From Ricinus communis (lineage: Eukaryota > Streptophyta > Magnoliopsida > Malpighiales > Euphorbiaceae), in assembly GCF_019578655.1 (NCBI RefSeq), contig NC_063263.1, positions 620,001 to 684,000 on the forward strand: a DNA stretch of 64,000 nt, given 5' to 3'. Below are positions 46,138-58,800 of the stretch, in pieces. How positions within the stretch are numbered: position 1 is the first letter of the stretch; the number at the start of each line of letters is the position of its first letter. The position numbers and the translations under genes were made by a program. Under the pieces are notes generated by a model that saw only the letters and a list, made by a program, of their open reading frames with translations, did not search any database and had not been told where the DNA came from.

Positions 46138-46540
46138 ATGATGAATCAATCACAACTTTCACACCTTACTTACAACCTTAGAAGAACTAAGAAAACCAAT
46201 CAATTGAATCTGTTACAAGTTTTATAAAAAGAAATGAAGAGAATTGGAAGTGTCCATTTTTAGGGTGTCTCATTCTTTGATTTAGAGATTTATTTAAAAT
46301 AAGGTAAGTTGTTTATTTGAATCGACAATAAGAATGAACGAGTCCATTAGTCCATATCAATTGCATAAAACTAGAAATAATGTGGGTCTTATTAGTCTAC
46401 ATATATAAAATAGATATTCGTTTAATGTTTCTGTGCATAAAGGCATTAATGTACTAATTTCGTAAGAAAAATGGCATGTAATGGGAATAAAAAAATAATA
46501 AAGGCTTACTTGAGCCCTAGGCTATTATTTAGGGCCGGCC
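46138..46540. repeat. MULE right end with terminal inverted repeat
   Basis: 46393-46540 is the inverted partner of 33276-33413. Its outer edge (agggccggcc) lies about 180 bp before the start codon of the host gene. Confidence 0.7.
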
Positions 46541-46721
46541 TTTTTTCTGAATTAAAAAAAAAAAGAATTGTATAATATTTTAAAGAAAGGTCGGCTGGTG
46601 AAATATAAAAAAATTTGAGGGGCAAATTGTATTACCTCAAAAATTGTCCCACCCATTTCCTACTGAGGAAGAGAACTCAGAAAACACAGCTGAGGGTGAT
46701 TCTTTACACTACTTTAAACCG
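46541..46721 (+). promoter_or_regulatory. Short upstream region of the host gene (5' UTR and/or promoter)
   Basis: Only about 180 bp separate the MULE end from ATG 46722. It has an A-run and no clear TATA box. An open frame extends upstream of the ATG to about 46644 but begins without ATG, so the methionine at 46722, followed directly by a hydrophobic signal sequence, is the likely start. Confidence 0.5.
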
Positions 46722-46896
46722 ATGAAAGGACCGAACAGGCTATTCCTGGCATTGCTCATTATCCTGGCATCATCATCATCAGCTGTTAATCTCGAATCAG
46801 ACTACGGTAAAGGAAAATGGCAGATGCTGACCAAACACAACTTCTCTTCTCAGATCAGACTGCATCCCCACATCCTCCTCTTAGTTTCAGTTCCCT
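46722..46896 (+). CDS. Exon 1 coding part: signal sequence and start of domain 1
   Basis: Encodes [20 protein letters not shown] and then [20 protein letters not shown]. Donor ccct|gtagtc splits the Trp codon of VPWSGES, which is completed by exon 2. 58 codons plus one base. Confidence 0.8.
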
Positions 46897-49800
46897 GTAG
46901 TCTCTCTTCTCTTCTCTTCTCTATGTGTTTATTATCAAGACTGTTTTACAATTTGAACTAATATTTTGTTTCATTAATACATTTGGCGAAACAGGGTCAG
47001 GCGAATCTCGATCTTTAATGAAGGAAATAAGCGTTTTGGTTAGGAATAAAGAAGAGAAGTTCGGCTGTCTTAAATTGATGTATTTGTATAGAAATAAAGA
47101 GAAGATGTTGGCTGATGCTATTGGCGCTTATGATGGAACGACAACTACTGTTTATTATCATTACTCTGTTCCTTATAAATATCATGGCAGGCTTGTTGCT
47201 AATAATATACTCTCTTCTATTGTTCCTTATTTTAATGTTTCACCTCAAGAAATCCCTATTGAAGGAATTAATAGTGAAGCGGAGTTGACAAGTTTTGTTG
47301 GGTCAAGTGATAAGGCTGTGCTTCTTCTTGAATTTTGTGGATGGACTACTAAGTTGATGGCTGCTATGGACAAGAATTTAACTCAAAATGGTTTGTTTTC
47401 TTTTTTTTTTTTTTTTTTTTTGAAGTATTCATTGGAGTTGAATTCTATTTAAGTTCTCATACTTGGAAAGGTTATAATTGCTTGAATTGAAATCTTTCGA
47501 CTTCAAAAAGAAATGCACTTGGAAAGAAATTAAATCATGCCATAACGAATATATTTTAGAATAATTGATTTCTTGCATATGATTTATCTCCAAACAAGTC
47601 TTTTGAGTGTAATAGAGGATAAAAGTGGGAAATAGTCTGATTTTTGTCTATTGATTTTCAGAGGATTTATCTGGTGGAGAGACTGATGGAATTCCAGCAG
47701 TTGGAATGAAGGACAATCCGAAGGTGGCTGGTAGTTTCTGATTGCATACCTTTTATGAGTTTGATTTGCGAGTACAGTGAGTTAGTCAAATGTCTCAAAA
47801 GTTTAGTTCCTTATATTTCAGGTACAGGAGACAGAAATTGAAAATTCAAAATGTGGCATCCAAGATGGGTTCAGTGAAGTTCCTTGGTTTGTGGAGTTTA
47901 GCTCTGTAAATGCCAGTGCTTTTCTCCAGGACACTGACGCTGAGGATATAAAGCCTGATGTTAGATCGTCTTCTTGTACCTATGAAGAGTTTCAGCAGTT
48001 TGAATCTTTCTTTTCTGGCTTTATGAATGTTGCAAGAGAATTCTTCCTGCTTTCTGAAAGGTATAGGTTCGGTTTGGTTTCAGAAAGATCATTGCTTTCA
48101 TCTCTTGGTATTGGAGATTCTGGTTCATGGTCAACAATGCTTTGGTTTAATGGATGTCCAAGCTGTTCAAGGATTCTAAAAGAGGGGGATGACCTTAAGT
48201 CTGCTCTACTGTTGCATGAATCAATAGTTCCAGAGGTATGTTTATATATTTTGCTTCCCTGCCAATTTAAATTCATTGTTAAACTACTACTATAAATTTT
48301 TTTCTTATTGTAAACCGTTTAGCTGTAAACCCTTTGTGTCTGCGAAAATTCTTGAGAATGAATTACACTCAAAAGGAGTTGGTTTGACTGTCTAGTAGTT
48401 CTTAATTTTTTAAGGAAAACTTACTTGGTTAAAGAAACACAATAGTGCACTTACTGGAGCTGCATGATTACTGCAGCAGTTACTATCTCTTTTATTTTCT
48501 TAGTTTAAGAAACCAACGTGTTTGTTTCTTTTGGTTAACCTTTTGCATACTATATGGAACTAATGGTAAAAAAATCCTAACTTTCACCAAATTAACAACT
48601 TCAGGATCTTTTTTGGGCATTACTTTATAGCGGTTTACATGTTATCTATCAATTAAAATTGCTGCATTTACTCCCAAAATTACGACAAATTGTGCAAAAG
48701 GCTTAAGGCAGTTTAGGCTCAGTATCATATTTATTAGGTTTAATGTGCGAGGTTAGCTAACGGCTTTGCTATTGCTGGGTAAGGGATTTGATGCCTTTGC
48801 TATAGCCTATAGTGTAACTGAGACACGAAAATGCATTTAAAGGAAGTTGGCACAATTGTAGATTTGGCCATTCATAAGGAATATGATCTTTGTACACTTT
48901 TGTTTTTGAACTTTGCTATGAAGTAAAACCATGATTCTACGAGCCTCTATGTGGTACATACTCTGTCTAATTTTTTTTTTTGAAGTTAGTTTCAAAATAG
49001 CTATTATTCTTGAATTACATATTAACATATATAAAGTACAAATGGGAGGAGGGAGGGGACAAATAAATTTACTAATAGGGACTTACTAATTCCTTAGTTA
49101 ATTGGGCTAATTTAATCATTAATTTAAATCTAATAATAAATAATATTAGTGTAATTAAGTCTTATTCTAGAAGTCAAAAAAATAAATAAAACATAAGTTT
49201 GGCTGTATTATATATTATATTTATATCCATCTTACTTATAGTATATGCTTAGAAAATTATTCTTATGAAAAATTAATTACCATTTCAATTTCTCTATTAC
49301 ATTAACTACTTTCTATGTCTGTACTTAAATTAGGTCAATTTGATTAAAATACTAAATACATAATTATTAGAATTAGAGTTGGGTACAGTCAGATTCAAAC
49401 AATAAATGCGTCAATCAATTTTGTAAAAGATATACTAAAATTTGAATAAATTTTTTATTCTAAATATTATGTCAAGTTGTAGCTATAAAAATATTTAATT
49501 TTATTTTGAATTTAGTAGTTGTTTTATTTTCTAATAGGTGGATAATCACAAGTCCATCTGTTGATATTCACGTGCATAACATGTGGAATAAAAAAACTAG
49601 TTAATATAAGGGGAATTTTATTGCCATTGGATGTTCCATGTTTGCTTTTCATGTACTTCCCTTGTTTCCCTTTCTCTCTTTTATTTGCGACTTTAATTTT
49701 GAGTTTTAATATTTATTGTTGTCTATATTTCTTTTGCACCTTGTAGCTGGAAGCTAACGGACAAGATCTTGATCCTGCTATACCTGCAAATAGACCATCG

Positions 49801-52800
49801 GTAATTCTATTTGTGGACAGATTCTCCAACTTGTCTGAAATTAAAAGGAAGAGTAAGGAAGCTCTTGGTGAATTAAGAAAATTAGCTCTAACATATCAGA
49901 ATTCAGACCAGATGGCTCAGCAAAATGGTGACAAGTCTGAAAGATCCTCTGCCCTAGCATTTCTAGAGCGTAGAAGTATATTTGCACATCCTAGGTTAAA
50001 GCTATCTCCAGTGACTCAAAAGCTTAAGTTCCAGCAGCAGATGTCTATCATGATTGTAAATGAGGGTAAAAATGCTATCTTAGATAATATAGCTTCAGAC
50101 TTGCAAGGTAGTTCCTTGCATGAAATCTTTACTTACCTTCTTCAGCAAAAGAAGGAAGCTAAATTAAGCTCAGTTGCAAAGGAGGTGGGTTTCCAACTTT
50201 TATCTGATGATATTGACATTAAACTAGCAGATGAATTATCATCAGAACCTAAGGAGTCTATGCAAACTTCAGCTGTACCATCTGAGGAATCCCTTGCCAG
50301 TACTAGTGTCGATCTGGAGAAAGATTCTGCTTTGGATCAAAATGAGGGATTACAACCTACAGATGTTAAATACTCTTCCCAGGACGATGAAGAGAAGAAA
50401 ACATATACTGACACAAACATGCATTTATTTTCTGTAAAGACTGACCAACTTGTGTCAGATGATGGGCTAGGTATTGTAGACAGTTTAAAGACTGAAGAAA
50501 GAAGTTCCACCGAAGTGGATCAGTTGGAGGAACCACAGCTTCAGTTTCAAAGCTTTGTGGGATCTTTTTATTTTTCTGATGGGAACTACCAGTTATTGAG
50601 AGCTTTGACTGGCGAGTCAAGGATTCCATCTTTGGTAATAATTGATCCCATTTCCCAGCAGCATTATGTTTCTCCTGCGCATGCCAATTTCAGCTATGCT
50701 TTGCTAGAGGATGCTCTTCATAAATTTCTTAATGGAATTCTTATTCCATATCAACGCTCGGAACCTGCACCTGAAAATCCTAGGGAAGGAACACGTCCTC
50801 CATTTGTCAATAAGGATTTCCATGAGGCAGATTCTATCCCTCATGTTACAGCTCAAACTTTCTCTGAGAAGGTTCTTGGTTTTAATCAATCTGGTAATGA
50901 CAATGCTTTCCCTGCTTGGAAGGAGGATGTGATGGTCCTTTTTAGCAATAGCTGGTGTGGATTTTGCCAGAGAATGGAGTTAGTTGTTCGTGAAGTATTT
51001 TGGGCCCTGAAAGGATACATGAACATGTTGAAGACAGGAACTTGGAATGGGGAAACAGCGCTTGGTGGTGGTAAGTCCTGTTCTACAGTGCATTGATTGC
51101 TTCTCATGATTAGATATGCTTTTGGAATTTGGTTTTGAAAGTGAATGTATATTTAATTGCTTTATGTAGGAAAGTGAAAACGACGGTCTGGTTTTTAAGT
51201 ACCTGTTGCAGACTGGACCAGGGAAGGTTTAGGGTTTCTTTTGACTTATTAGAAGTTATAAGGTTGAATATGAGCTTTTCTGAAGGAATACTTCTGAAGT
51301 ATATTATCGCTGGAGCAGCTAGGCGTCTACTTGATATATAGCAGGCATTAGGTGTTATAACTGTTGATAATTTTGAGATAAAATATGAAGAACCAACTAA
51401 AGTATTAAGTATGGCCATATCTATTATGTCTCTTGGTTAAGAGTGAAATCTTGGAATTTCCTTTTCTCCCTTAAATTGTTGATGATGGAAAAATATTTAA
51501 GGTTTATGTGACAGACTTCTGCTATTTTTCCAAAAAGTTTGCTGATTGGGGAACAAAAGGAAGTTTACACTTTGTATGGGAGTTTTGGGAGTGACATTCT
51601 AATAGAGAGAGAAGTTAGAAGGATGAAAGTAAATGCTAGTTGATTAACCTTTTCCTATCTTGGAAAGGTGAGAGGCTAAAGTGGTACACGGCAAAACTTT
51701 AACCCTTCATATTTCTCTCTTCAACTGCATATTGGTTAAACTCTTATGATCTGTTTGAACTAAACTTGGATATTAGTAGTTAAAGGGCTATAAATGGTTA
51801 ACCTCCATTAACCTTCCGCCCCTTGTCAAATATTCTCCCAAATAAGTTTAGATGGTTAACTAGCCTCTACTTTTTTATGGTGCTCTTTGAACCTTTTTTA
51901 ACCAAGTTCAATGTGTTAAATGCCTTTTTTATGAATTGATAACAAATTTGACAAGTTGTTAACTTGTTATACATGTGACAGATAACCTGAAGAATGTCAT
52001 TATGAAGCTTCCCAAAATCTTTTTAATGGATTGTACATTGAATGATTGCAGTTTGATTCTAAATTCAACAAATCAGGTATGCCTCTGAGAGAATCTGCAT
52101 CAAACTTTTACCGGTGGTATATCTTTTAAATTCGTTATTCCCTGATAATGGACCTTTTTCATTTTCTTAATATTTGAGCATAATTATTGGATTGCATTTT
52201 CTTTTGACTTACTTTTCTAAAACGGCAGATATTCTAGGATAAGTGATTTGAATAGATTTAATGATATTACTCTCATAGCTTTTAACATAAACTTAATTTA
52301 ATAAAGACCATTCTATAATTAATTATTCCTCCTTAATGGAAAATAATATATTTTTTTGTTCTTCCACTTTTCACCAAAATTTTTAGTTTTAGCAATTTTA
52401 TCATGACTTTACTGATTGGTTGCAAATTGCAATTATGTCCAACTTGGCACAATTAGAAAAAGAGAAAGAAAATATATTTTATTAGTGTTTAGAATGAGAA
52501 ATAATCAATACTTTTCGAATTTAATCTCTGTAAAAAGAAGATCTTTTGTCTCCAGTTACCAGCTCTAGATTCCTTATGAAACTCATGCTATTGGGTTAGC
52601 AATATATTTTACATATTTCTGGCGCTTCACATGCGTAACTCTTGGATAAGAATATGCAAAACACTTGAATGGCTTTGTTGACGATCCTTTTCCTTTTTCT
52701 CTTCCTAACCTCTCTCCGTCTCCCCTTTTCTAAAACTTGCAATACCCTAAACTTAGAGAAGAAAAAGATTGGAGAATTAAAAAACAAATAAGAACAAAAA

Positions 52801-55800
52801 TGAAACTATGATTCATTGTGGAATCAGGTACCACTCTAGTGAGGTTATGAGGGGAAGAAAAGAGTCCTTTTGGTAAGGAAAGAGGAGAATGAGAAAGAGA
52901 AAATTAGAGAAAAAGTTGATTGGTGCTACTCCAAATGGCTTAACTTTCACAAAGCTCAGAATATTGCTGCTCCTCTCTCAATGTCACCCGAATTTCTGGT
53001 ATATAGAATTGGGAGATAAGGAAAACGAATCACTTGTGCACCTCAAGGCAATAAGTATTCCCTCATGTGACGATTGAAAATGGATTAATTGGAGGGGGTC
53101 CAGTGAAGTGGCCGCTTATAGCATGTGCTAGTGCATGGCATGGCCTTGATAAGGGAAGGGGATAGTAAAAGTAATGAGAGGAGGGGACAATGAATAGGAA
53201 AGGAACATTAAAAAGGATAACAATTGTTATAATTTATTTTTGTTTATTCTAAAGATAATTTCTTTTCCCAATTTTCACTGATTGGATGTGGTTGCCACCA
53301 ATAAGCTGAATCAGGCTAAAATTGCCAAAATTAGATCTTCTGGTAAAAAGTGAAAAACACAATTGTTTGGAATATTTGGCCGTTAGCCCGAAAACAATTT
53401 CCTAAAAAACAAAAATAATGGCTATGATTCTTGTATCCAAGTGTTGAACTGGTATTCTGCACTTCTTAGCCAGTACCTCCACAGTTTTGCACAAAGATTT
53501 CAAACATTTACTATGTAATATTGTGGCCTCTCTCTTAATACGTCACCTTTGATTAATAAGAAAAGAAATAATATGAACATGTATTACTTATTGATGACTG
53601 TTGTTGCATTTTTCTGTTTCTATAATCCTGCCCCTGATTTAATCCTAAGATCGATATTTTCCTCATTCTCCCGTATCACATTAGGTACTGAAAATATGTT
53701 TTTCAAAAGCTGTACTTTAACCAAAATAAATCCCTCTTTTCTCACTGCCCCTTGTATTGCTATATTTGTATACATGTAGTTCCACTTAGCTCAAAACAAG
53801 AGACCTTAAGTTAATTCCTCCACTGCTCTAACTTTTTTTTTTATCTACTATTGTGTTTATTCTTTAAGAATTATGGTAGAAGTGGACGATATGCTACAAG
53901 GAATTTCCTCTTAGATTTAATCTGTCAATCCGTCCTTCACCAAAGCAAACAGCATTCAGCCCTTGACTTCTATTTTGATGAAGTTGTAAAAGAATGCTGT
54001 ACATCATTTAATGGCATTGTAGTTCATTGTGAAATTTAACATGTTATTTTTCCTTCCTATGTTTGTAAATTGTTACTTTGTTTTTGTTGGCATTAATTTT
54101 TGTTACTTACATTTTATTAGCGCTAATTTTCTTAGTTACTTCTGGATCTATATAAATATGAATTAATAATCTCACTTTGCTTGGAAACCTTAATTTTGTT
54201 ATGTGGTTATTTTATCAGTTATGGAAAGTTTTCAGTTAACCTGTGAATTTACTTACTGTTCTTTTGTGTGTTGGGAGAATGCAGAGGGAAGTTTATCCCA
54301 CTCTATTATTATTTCCGGCAGAAAGGAAGACTGTTGTTCCTTATGAAGGAGACATGACAATAACTAATATTATTAAGTTTATAGCTCATAATGGAAGCTG
54401 CTCTCAACATCTCATCAGTGAAAAAGGTACTCTCTTTTGTCAGGAAGAAACTTTCAATATCATGTCAATATATGAAATTGATTTTTGGGAGTTGAAGGGA
54501 ATTGATTAATTTTCTATATGGCCATGACTATTTAGTTAGGTATTTATCAGGTCGGCCATATTTTTCTCTGCTATGAACATGGAAATTTAGAAACTTGAAT
54601 GGAGTTTTCATAATTTCTAATCACATTCAACCTGGTAGCTACATCATGAAATTGCAAATTGAGGAGCTTACCTCAAGTTCTGCACCATCATTATCAAAGG
54701 ACCAACAATCAGTAGCAAGAACCAACAATCATTATCACAAAAAGCAAAATACTTTCTCTATAACAACTCTCTAAATACTGTAGCTTATTAATTATTTCAA
54801 TTTTCTTGTAGTTTCTTTGTTTCTTTAGCTTAGATTTATTTCCATTAATCATAAAGAATTTCCGTAGCTTATTGTTGCTTTTACTTTGATTAATTTTACT
54901 CCAGTAGCTCTTTAACATAGTTTTCCTTAATTCAATTTCCTAGCTTTCACTTTTATTAGATTCCGTTCCTTAGCTTTTATTTTCAATTCTTCAGCTTATT
55001 AAACACTCTTTTCCGCAGCTCATTAGATATGAAATCCTTTAGCTTAAAAAATTTTCATTTCACTAGGATTAAGTGAAGCAGTATTAGTTGAGCTAAGAAC
55101 CAATTGTCATTTCCCTTAGGTCTTTTCGCACAATCTCTTGATTAGAAGTCAGAAAGGCGCATTCAATTTTCAACAATGGTTCAGGTGCCTCGCACTAGTG
55201 CCACGCCTGCAATCAACCAAAAAATCTCACTAATTCGAGGGCCAAAAATTACTTGTGTAAACAAGGTTATAATTTATCCTACAGGTTTTTTGGCGCATTC
55301 TTTTGCATGCAGTCTAATCAATCCCTTAGTGCCTTGTGCAAACTAAAACGCGCTTGCTCTGCAGATTTGGAGAACTTCCTGAAATGTTAATTATGAATAT
55401 TATTTTGTTTGAATATTGCCTGTTTTTTGTTTATCATGAATTTATTCAAATTGCATGCTGAATTTGATAGCAGTACTTGTGTGCTAGATTTATCTCATCC
55501 ATGGCTTGTTGTAATAAAGTCACTATTGCTAAATTTAGTAAGAAAAACTTTAGTCAAATAATATGTTTATTTGGTAGAAGGTTTACAAATTCTTTTTCCA
55601 ATATCCAAAATTCTAGTCGACCTGATATCGATGAATCCCTGAACTTTCTACGTTTTAACAATTCTAGCAAATTTTGCAAATTTTTCATAACATCAAACCT
55701 ATACTTTAATTTATTTTTTTCAAAAATATTCTTCGGAGGTGGAGTTTTGGACATGACATGGCAAAAATTTTGAAAAGGAAAACTGAGTCAGCATTTCCTC

Positions 55801-58800
55801 TAATCAAAATGTTCTCTTTTCAAGCAAGACCTTTGGTGATGCTTAAAGGTTCAAGATGGTTTCAGCTCATGTTCATCCAATGGCTTCAAATCTTTCCTTC
55901 ACCATTGAGTTAACTGAAGAAGCATATGACATCGTTTGGTCGAATCAAATCTCGCATAAGCTATTAGGGTCTTGTGTTTGGGATCGGGTTATGGGTCTAT
56001 TTACCACGGGATCAAAAGCAAGTGAAGAGTGTTTGCTGGAAAGTCTACCTTTCCGACCTATGTTAAATTGCACTTAAGGACTCAATAGAGAGAACCATTT
56101 GATCTCTGAACTTTAGAAGTTCACAACCTTGAAAAAATTTCTGCTTGTTTTATTCCATAAGGAAATAACATTTAAATAGTTATAAGAGAGGGTAAACTAG
56201 TCTCCAAACCATGAACCCTACTTGCCATAGTTAAAGAAAATAATTAAGGAAAACTAAACAAAGAAGATTTTAAGAATCAGCTATAAAAACTAAATAGATC
56301 CACTAGCCAAAAACAAGGAAAGATAGTTTAGGAAATTTACCTTCTCTTTCCATGTGAGAATCTCTTGTATACCAAGAGTGGTTTTGGGGAGTTAGGGGGC
56401 TCTATCTCCGGCTATAACATCACTCTCCCCCTTAGAAATGCACTTATACGCAATTGCAAGTGAAGGAAACTGCTGCTTTAGAGAATCCACATCTTCCTAA
56501 GAAGTTTCTGCTGGAGAAAGGCCACCTCAATGTACCAAAACTTGCGTTGTTTGCCCCTTGACCCATAAATCCAGAATGGCCCGAGGAAAGGGCTGTTTAA
56601 GGCCCGAATCCACCTTAGGCAAATATGGCTGCACTTTATCCAATTCACCAATAAATTTCTTTAAACAAGACACATGGTTAACAAGGTAAATTTTCATAGT
56701 GGAAGGCAACTCCAATTTATAAGCAACTGATCCAATCCTCTCCAAAATGCGAAATGGACCATAAGATCTTGGAGCAAGCTTGCGATTCCTCTTAGCAACC
56801 AAAGAAAGGAAGCGACAAGGATGCAACTTCATCAAAACCAAATCCTTCACCTGAAAAGAAACATCTCGATGATGAGAATCATAATAAGCCTTCATGGTTT
56901 GTTGAGCTTGCAATAATCTGCCATGCAATTCCTCCAAAGCAATAACCCTAGCATGCAATTCATGATCAACAACCTCCAACATAGCAGTACTAGCACGACA
57001 GGAAAGAAGGCGAGGCTGAGGTTGACCATAAACGACTTCAAAAGGTGTAGTTTGCAAAGAAGAATGATGGCTAGTATTTTAACAATATTCAGCCCAAGCA
57101 AGCCAAGTAACCCACGGTTTCGGTTTGTCAGTTGTAAAGCAACCTTGAATAAATTTCAATGGTACGATTGACCATTTCAGTTTGACCATTCGATTGAGGA
57201 TGATATGCTAAACTAAAGGACAACTTGGTGCCACTTAAACGGAACAATTCTAACCAAAAATACTAGTAAAGGCAACATCTCGATCAATAACAATTGTCTT
57301 TGATAAACCATGCAACTTAAAAATATGATCAAAGAACAAGCATGCCACGCCACATACAGTGTAATGGGGCTGCAATTTGACCATAATCCTGCACAAATCT
57401 GCGATAATACCCAATGAGATCTAAAAGAACCTCTTAATCTTTGGATGATATTGGCTTTTAGCCAATGGAGCATTGCCTCCACCTTAATATTTTCTGCAGA
57501 CACCCCCTCAATTGAAATAGTGCCCCAAGTATGACTTTGAGCAATCAAGCATTTAGATTACTTTAAGAACAGTTGCTGCTCCAAAAAGACAGAAAAAATA
57601 GTTTGGGGATGTGCCATATGCTCCGCCTAGTCCTGCTGCACACAAGGATATCATCAAAGAAAACTAGGAAAAATTTATTAAATATAGACAAAATACCTCG
57701 TTCATCAAGGATTGGAAAGTGGATGGAGCATTAGTAAGGCCGAAAGGAATTACTTGAAATCAAAATGTCCGTGATGAGTCCGAAAAGCTTTTTTCTCTAC
57801 ATCAGCCTCATTCATTTGTATTTGATGATAAAAAGAAGTTGACAGACTCGTATCAATACTCGTAAATGCACAAACCGTATAATAATATAGGTTAAGACAC
57901 CCCAAGGTTGATCTCAAGGAACCAATTGTAGCAAATCTCTTATATTAACTAATTTTTAAATTGACAATACTAAAATTGTAAATCTAAACACTCAAATCCA
58001 ATTTGTGATGTGATTCAAAATTATAAAATAACTAAGCAATAAAGTGAAAATAAATTATGCAAATGATTTTGTGAAAACTATATGAAATGAATGGTATTTA
58101 GTTTCACTTATATTAACCTTTTCTAATTGAATTAAGAGCAGAGAAATAGATAAAATGGTGATGTTCTTTTTTCCTAATTACTCAATCTAATGATATAATT
58201 AGACTCTAATTTCAATATTAGGTTAAACATAGATGATATTTCTAGTAAATTAACCCTAATGATTAAGAAATTAAATTAAAGCTTCCTCTAAGAGTAGAAT
58301 TCTCCAAAGGATGAGGGTTGATGGTCTTTAATCTCCAAACTCCAAACTCCAAATAATCCTCAATCTTTATGAGAGTGTGCCTTAAAAATGATTAATGTTA
58401 TTTGAAAATGAAAAAACTAATTTGTGAGATGTGTATAGAGATAGACTATCACCTCCGCCATCTTTTAAATAGTATCCCATTTAAAACCCCTAATTTTATA
58501 TCCAAAATTAAAAAAAATACCTAAAACAAATACTGAAAATTAGACTAAAAACCGCCTGGCAATCCCCGCTAGGTCACACAGCCCCTTAGCGACACCTCCA
58601 GTGCCCAAGGGGGGCCTCTGCACTCACAACAACCTTGAAATTTGGTTGCCCTCCCCACCAGCTTGCGAGATTCCCGCCCATCAACGGACTTGGTCTAACA
58701 AATTGCACTTTGGTCCCTAAACTTTTTCTTTGGCATTTTGACCCCGAAACTTCATTTTTAGTTCAAAGTTGCCTGAAACTTTACAAATACATCAAAGTGA

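Larger units (their letters stand above)
33276..46540 (+). mobile_element. Mutator-like element (MULE) with nested Tat retrotransposon
   Basis: The ends are inverted repeats. 33276-33413 reads like the reverse complement of 46393-46540, for example gcctaaggctcaagtaagcc (left) against ggcttacttgagccctaggc (right). Inside is a decayed MULE transposase gene. Removing the nested Tat element leaves about 5.5 kb, a normal MULE size. A 9-base direct repeat AAAAAGAAT (33267-33275 and 46560-46568) might be the target duplication, but the right copy is 20 bp away from the inverted repeat and the sequence is A-rich, so this is unproven. Confidence 0.75.

Noticed and set aside
46644..46721. Upstream start of the host protein at 46644
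   Set aside because: The codon there is TTG, not ATG. The ATG at 46722 is followed by a typical signal sequence.
53549..54039. Possible additional exons within intron 6
   Set aside because: Exon 6 joins exon 7 in frame without them and the translated pieces have no similarity to the thioredoxin-like fold.
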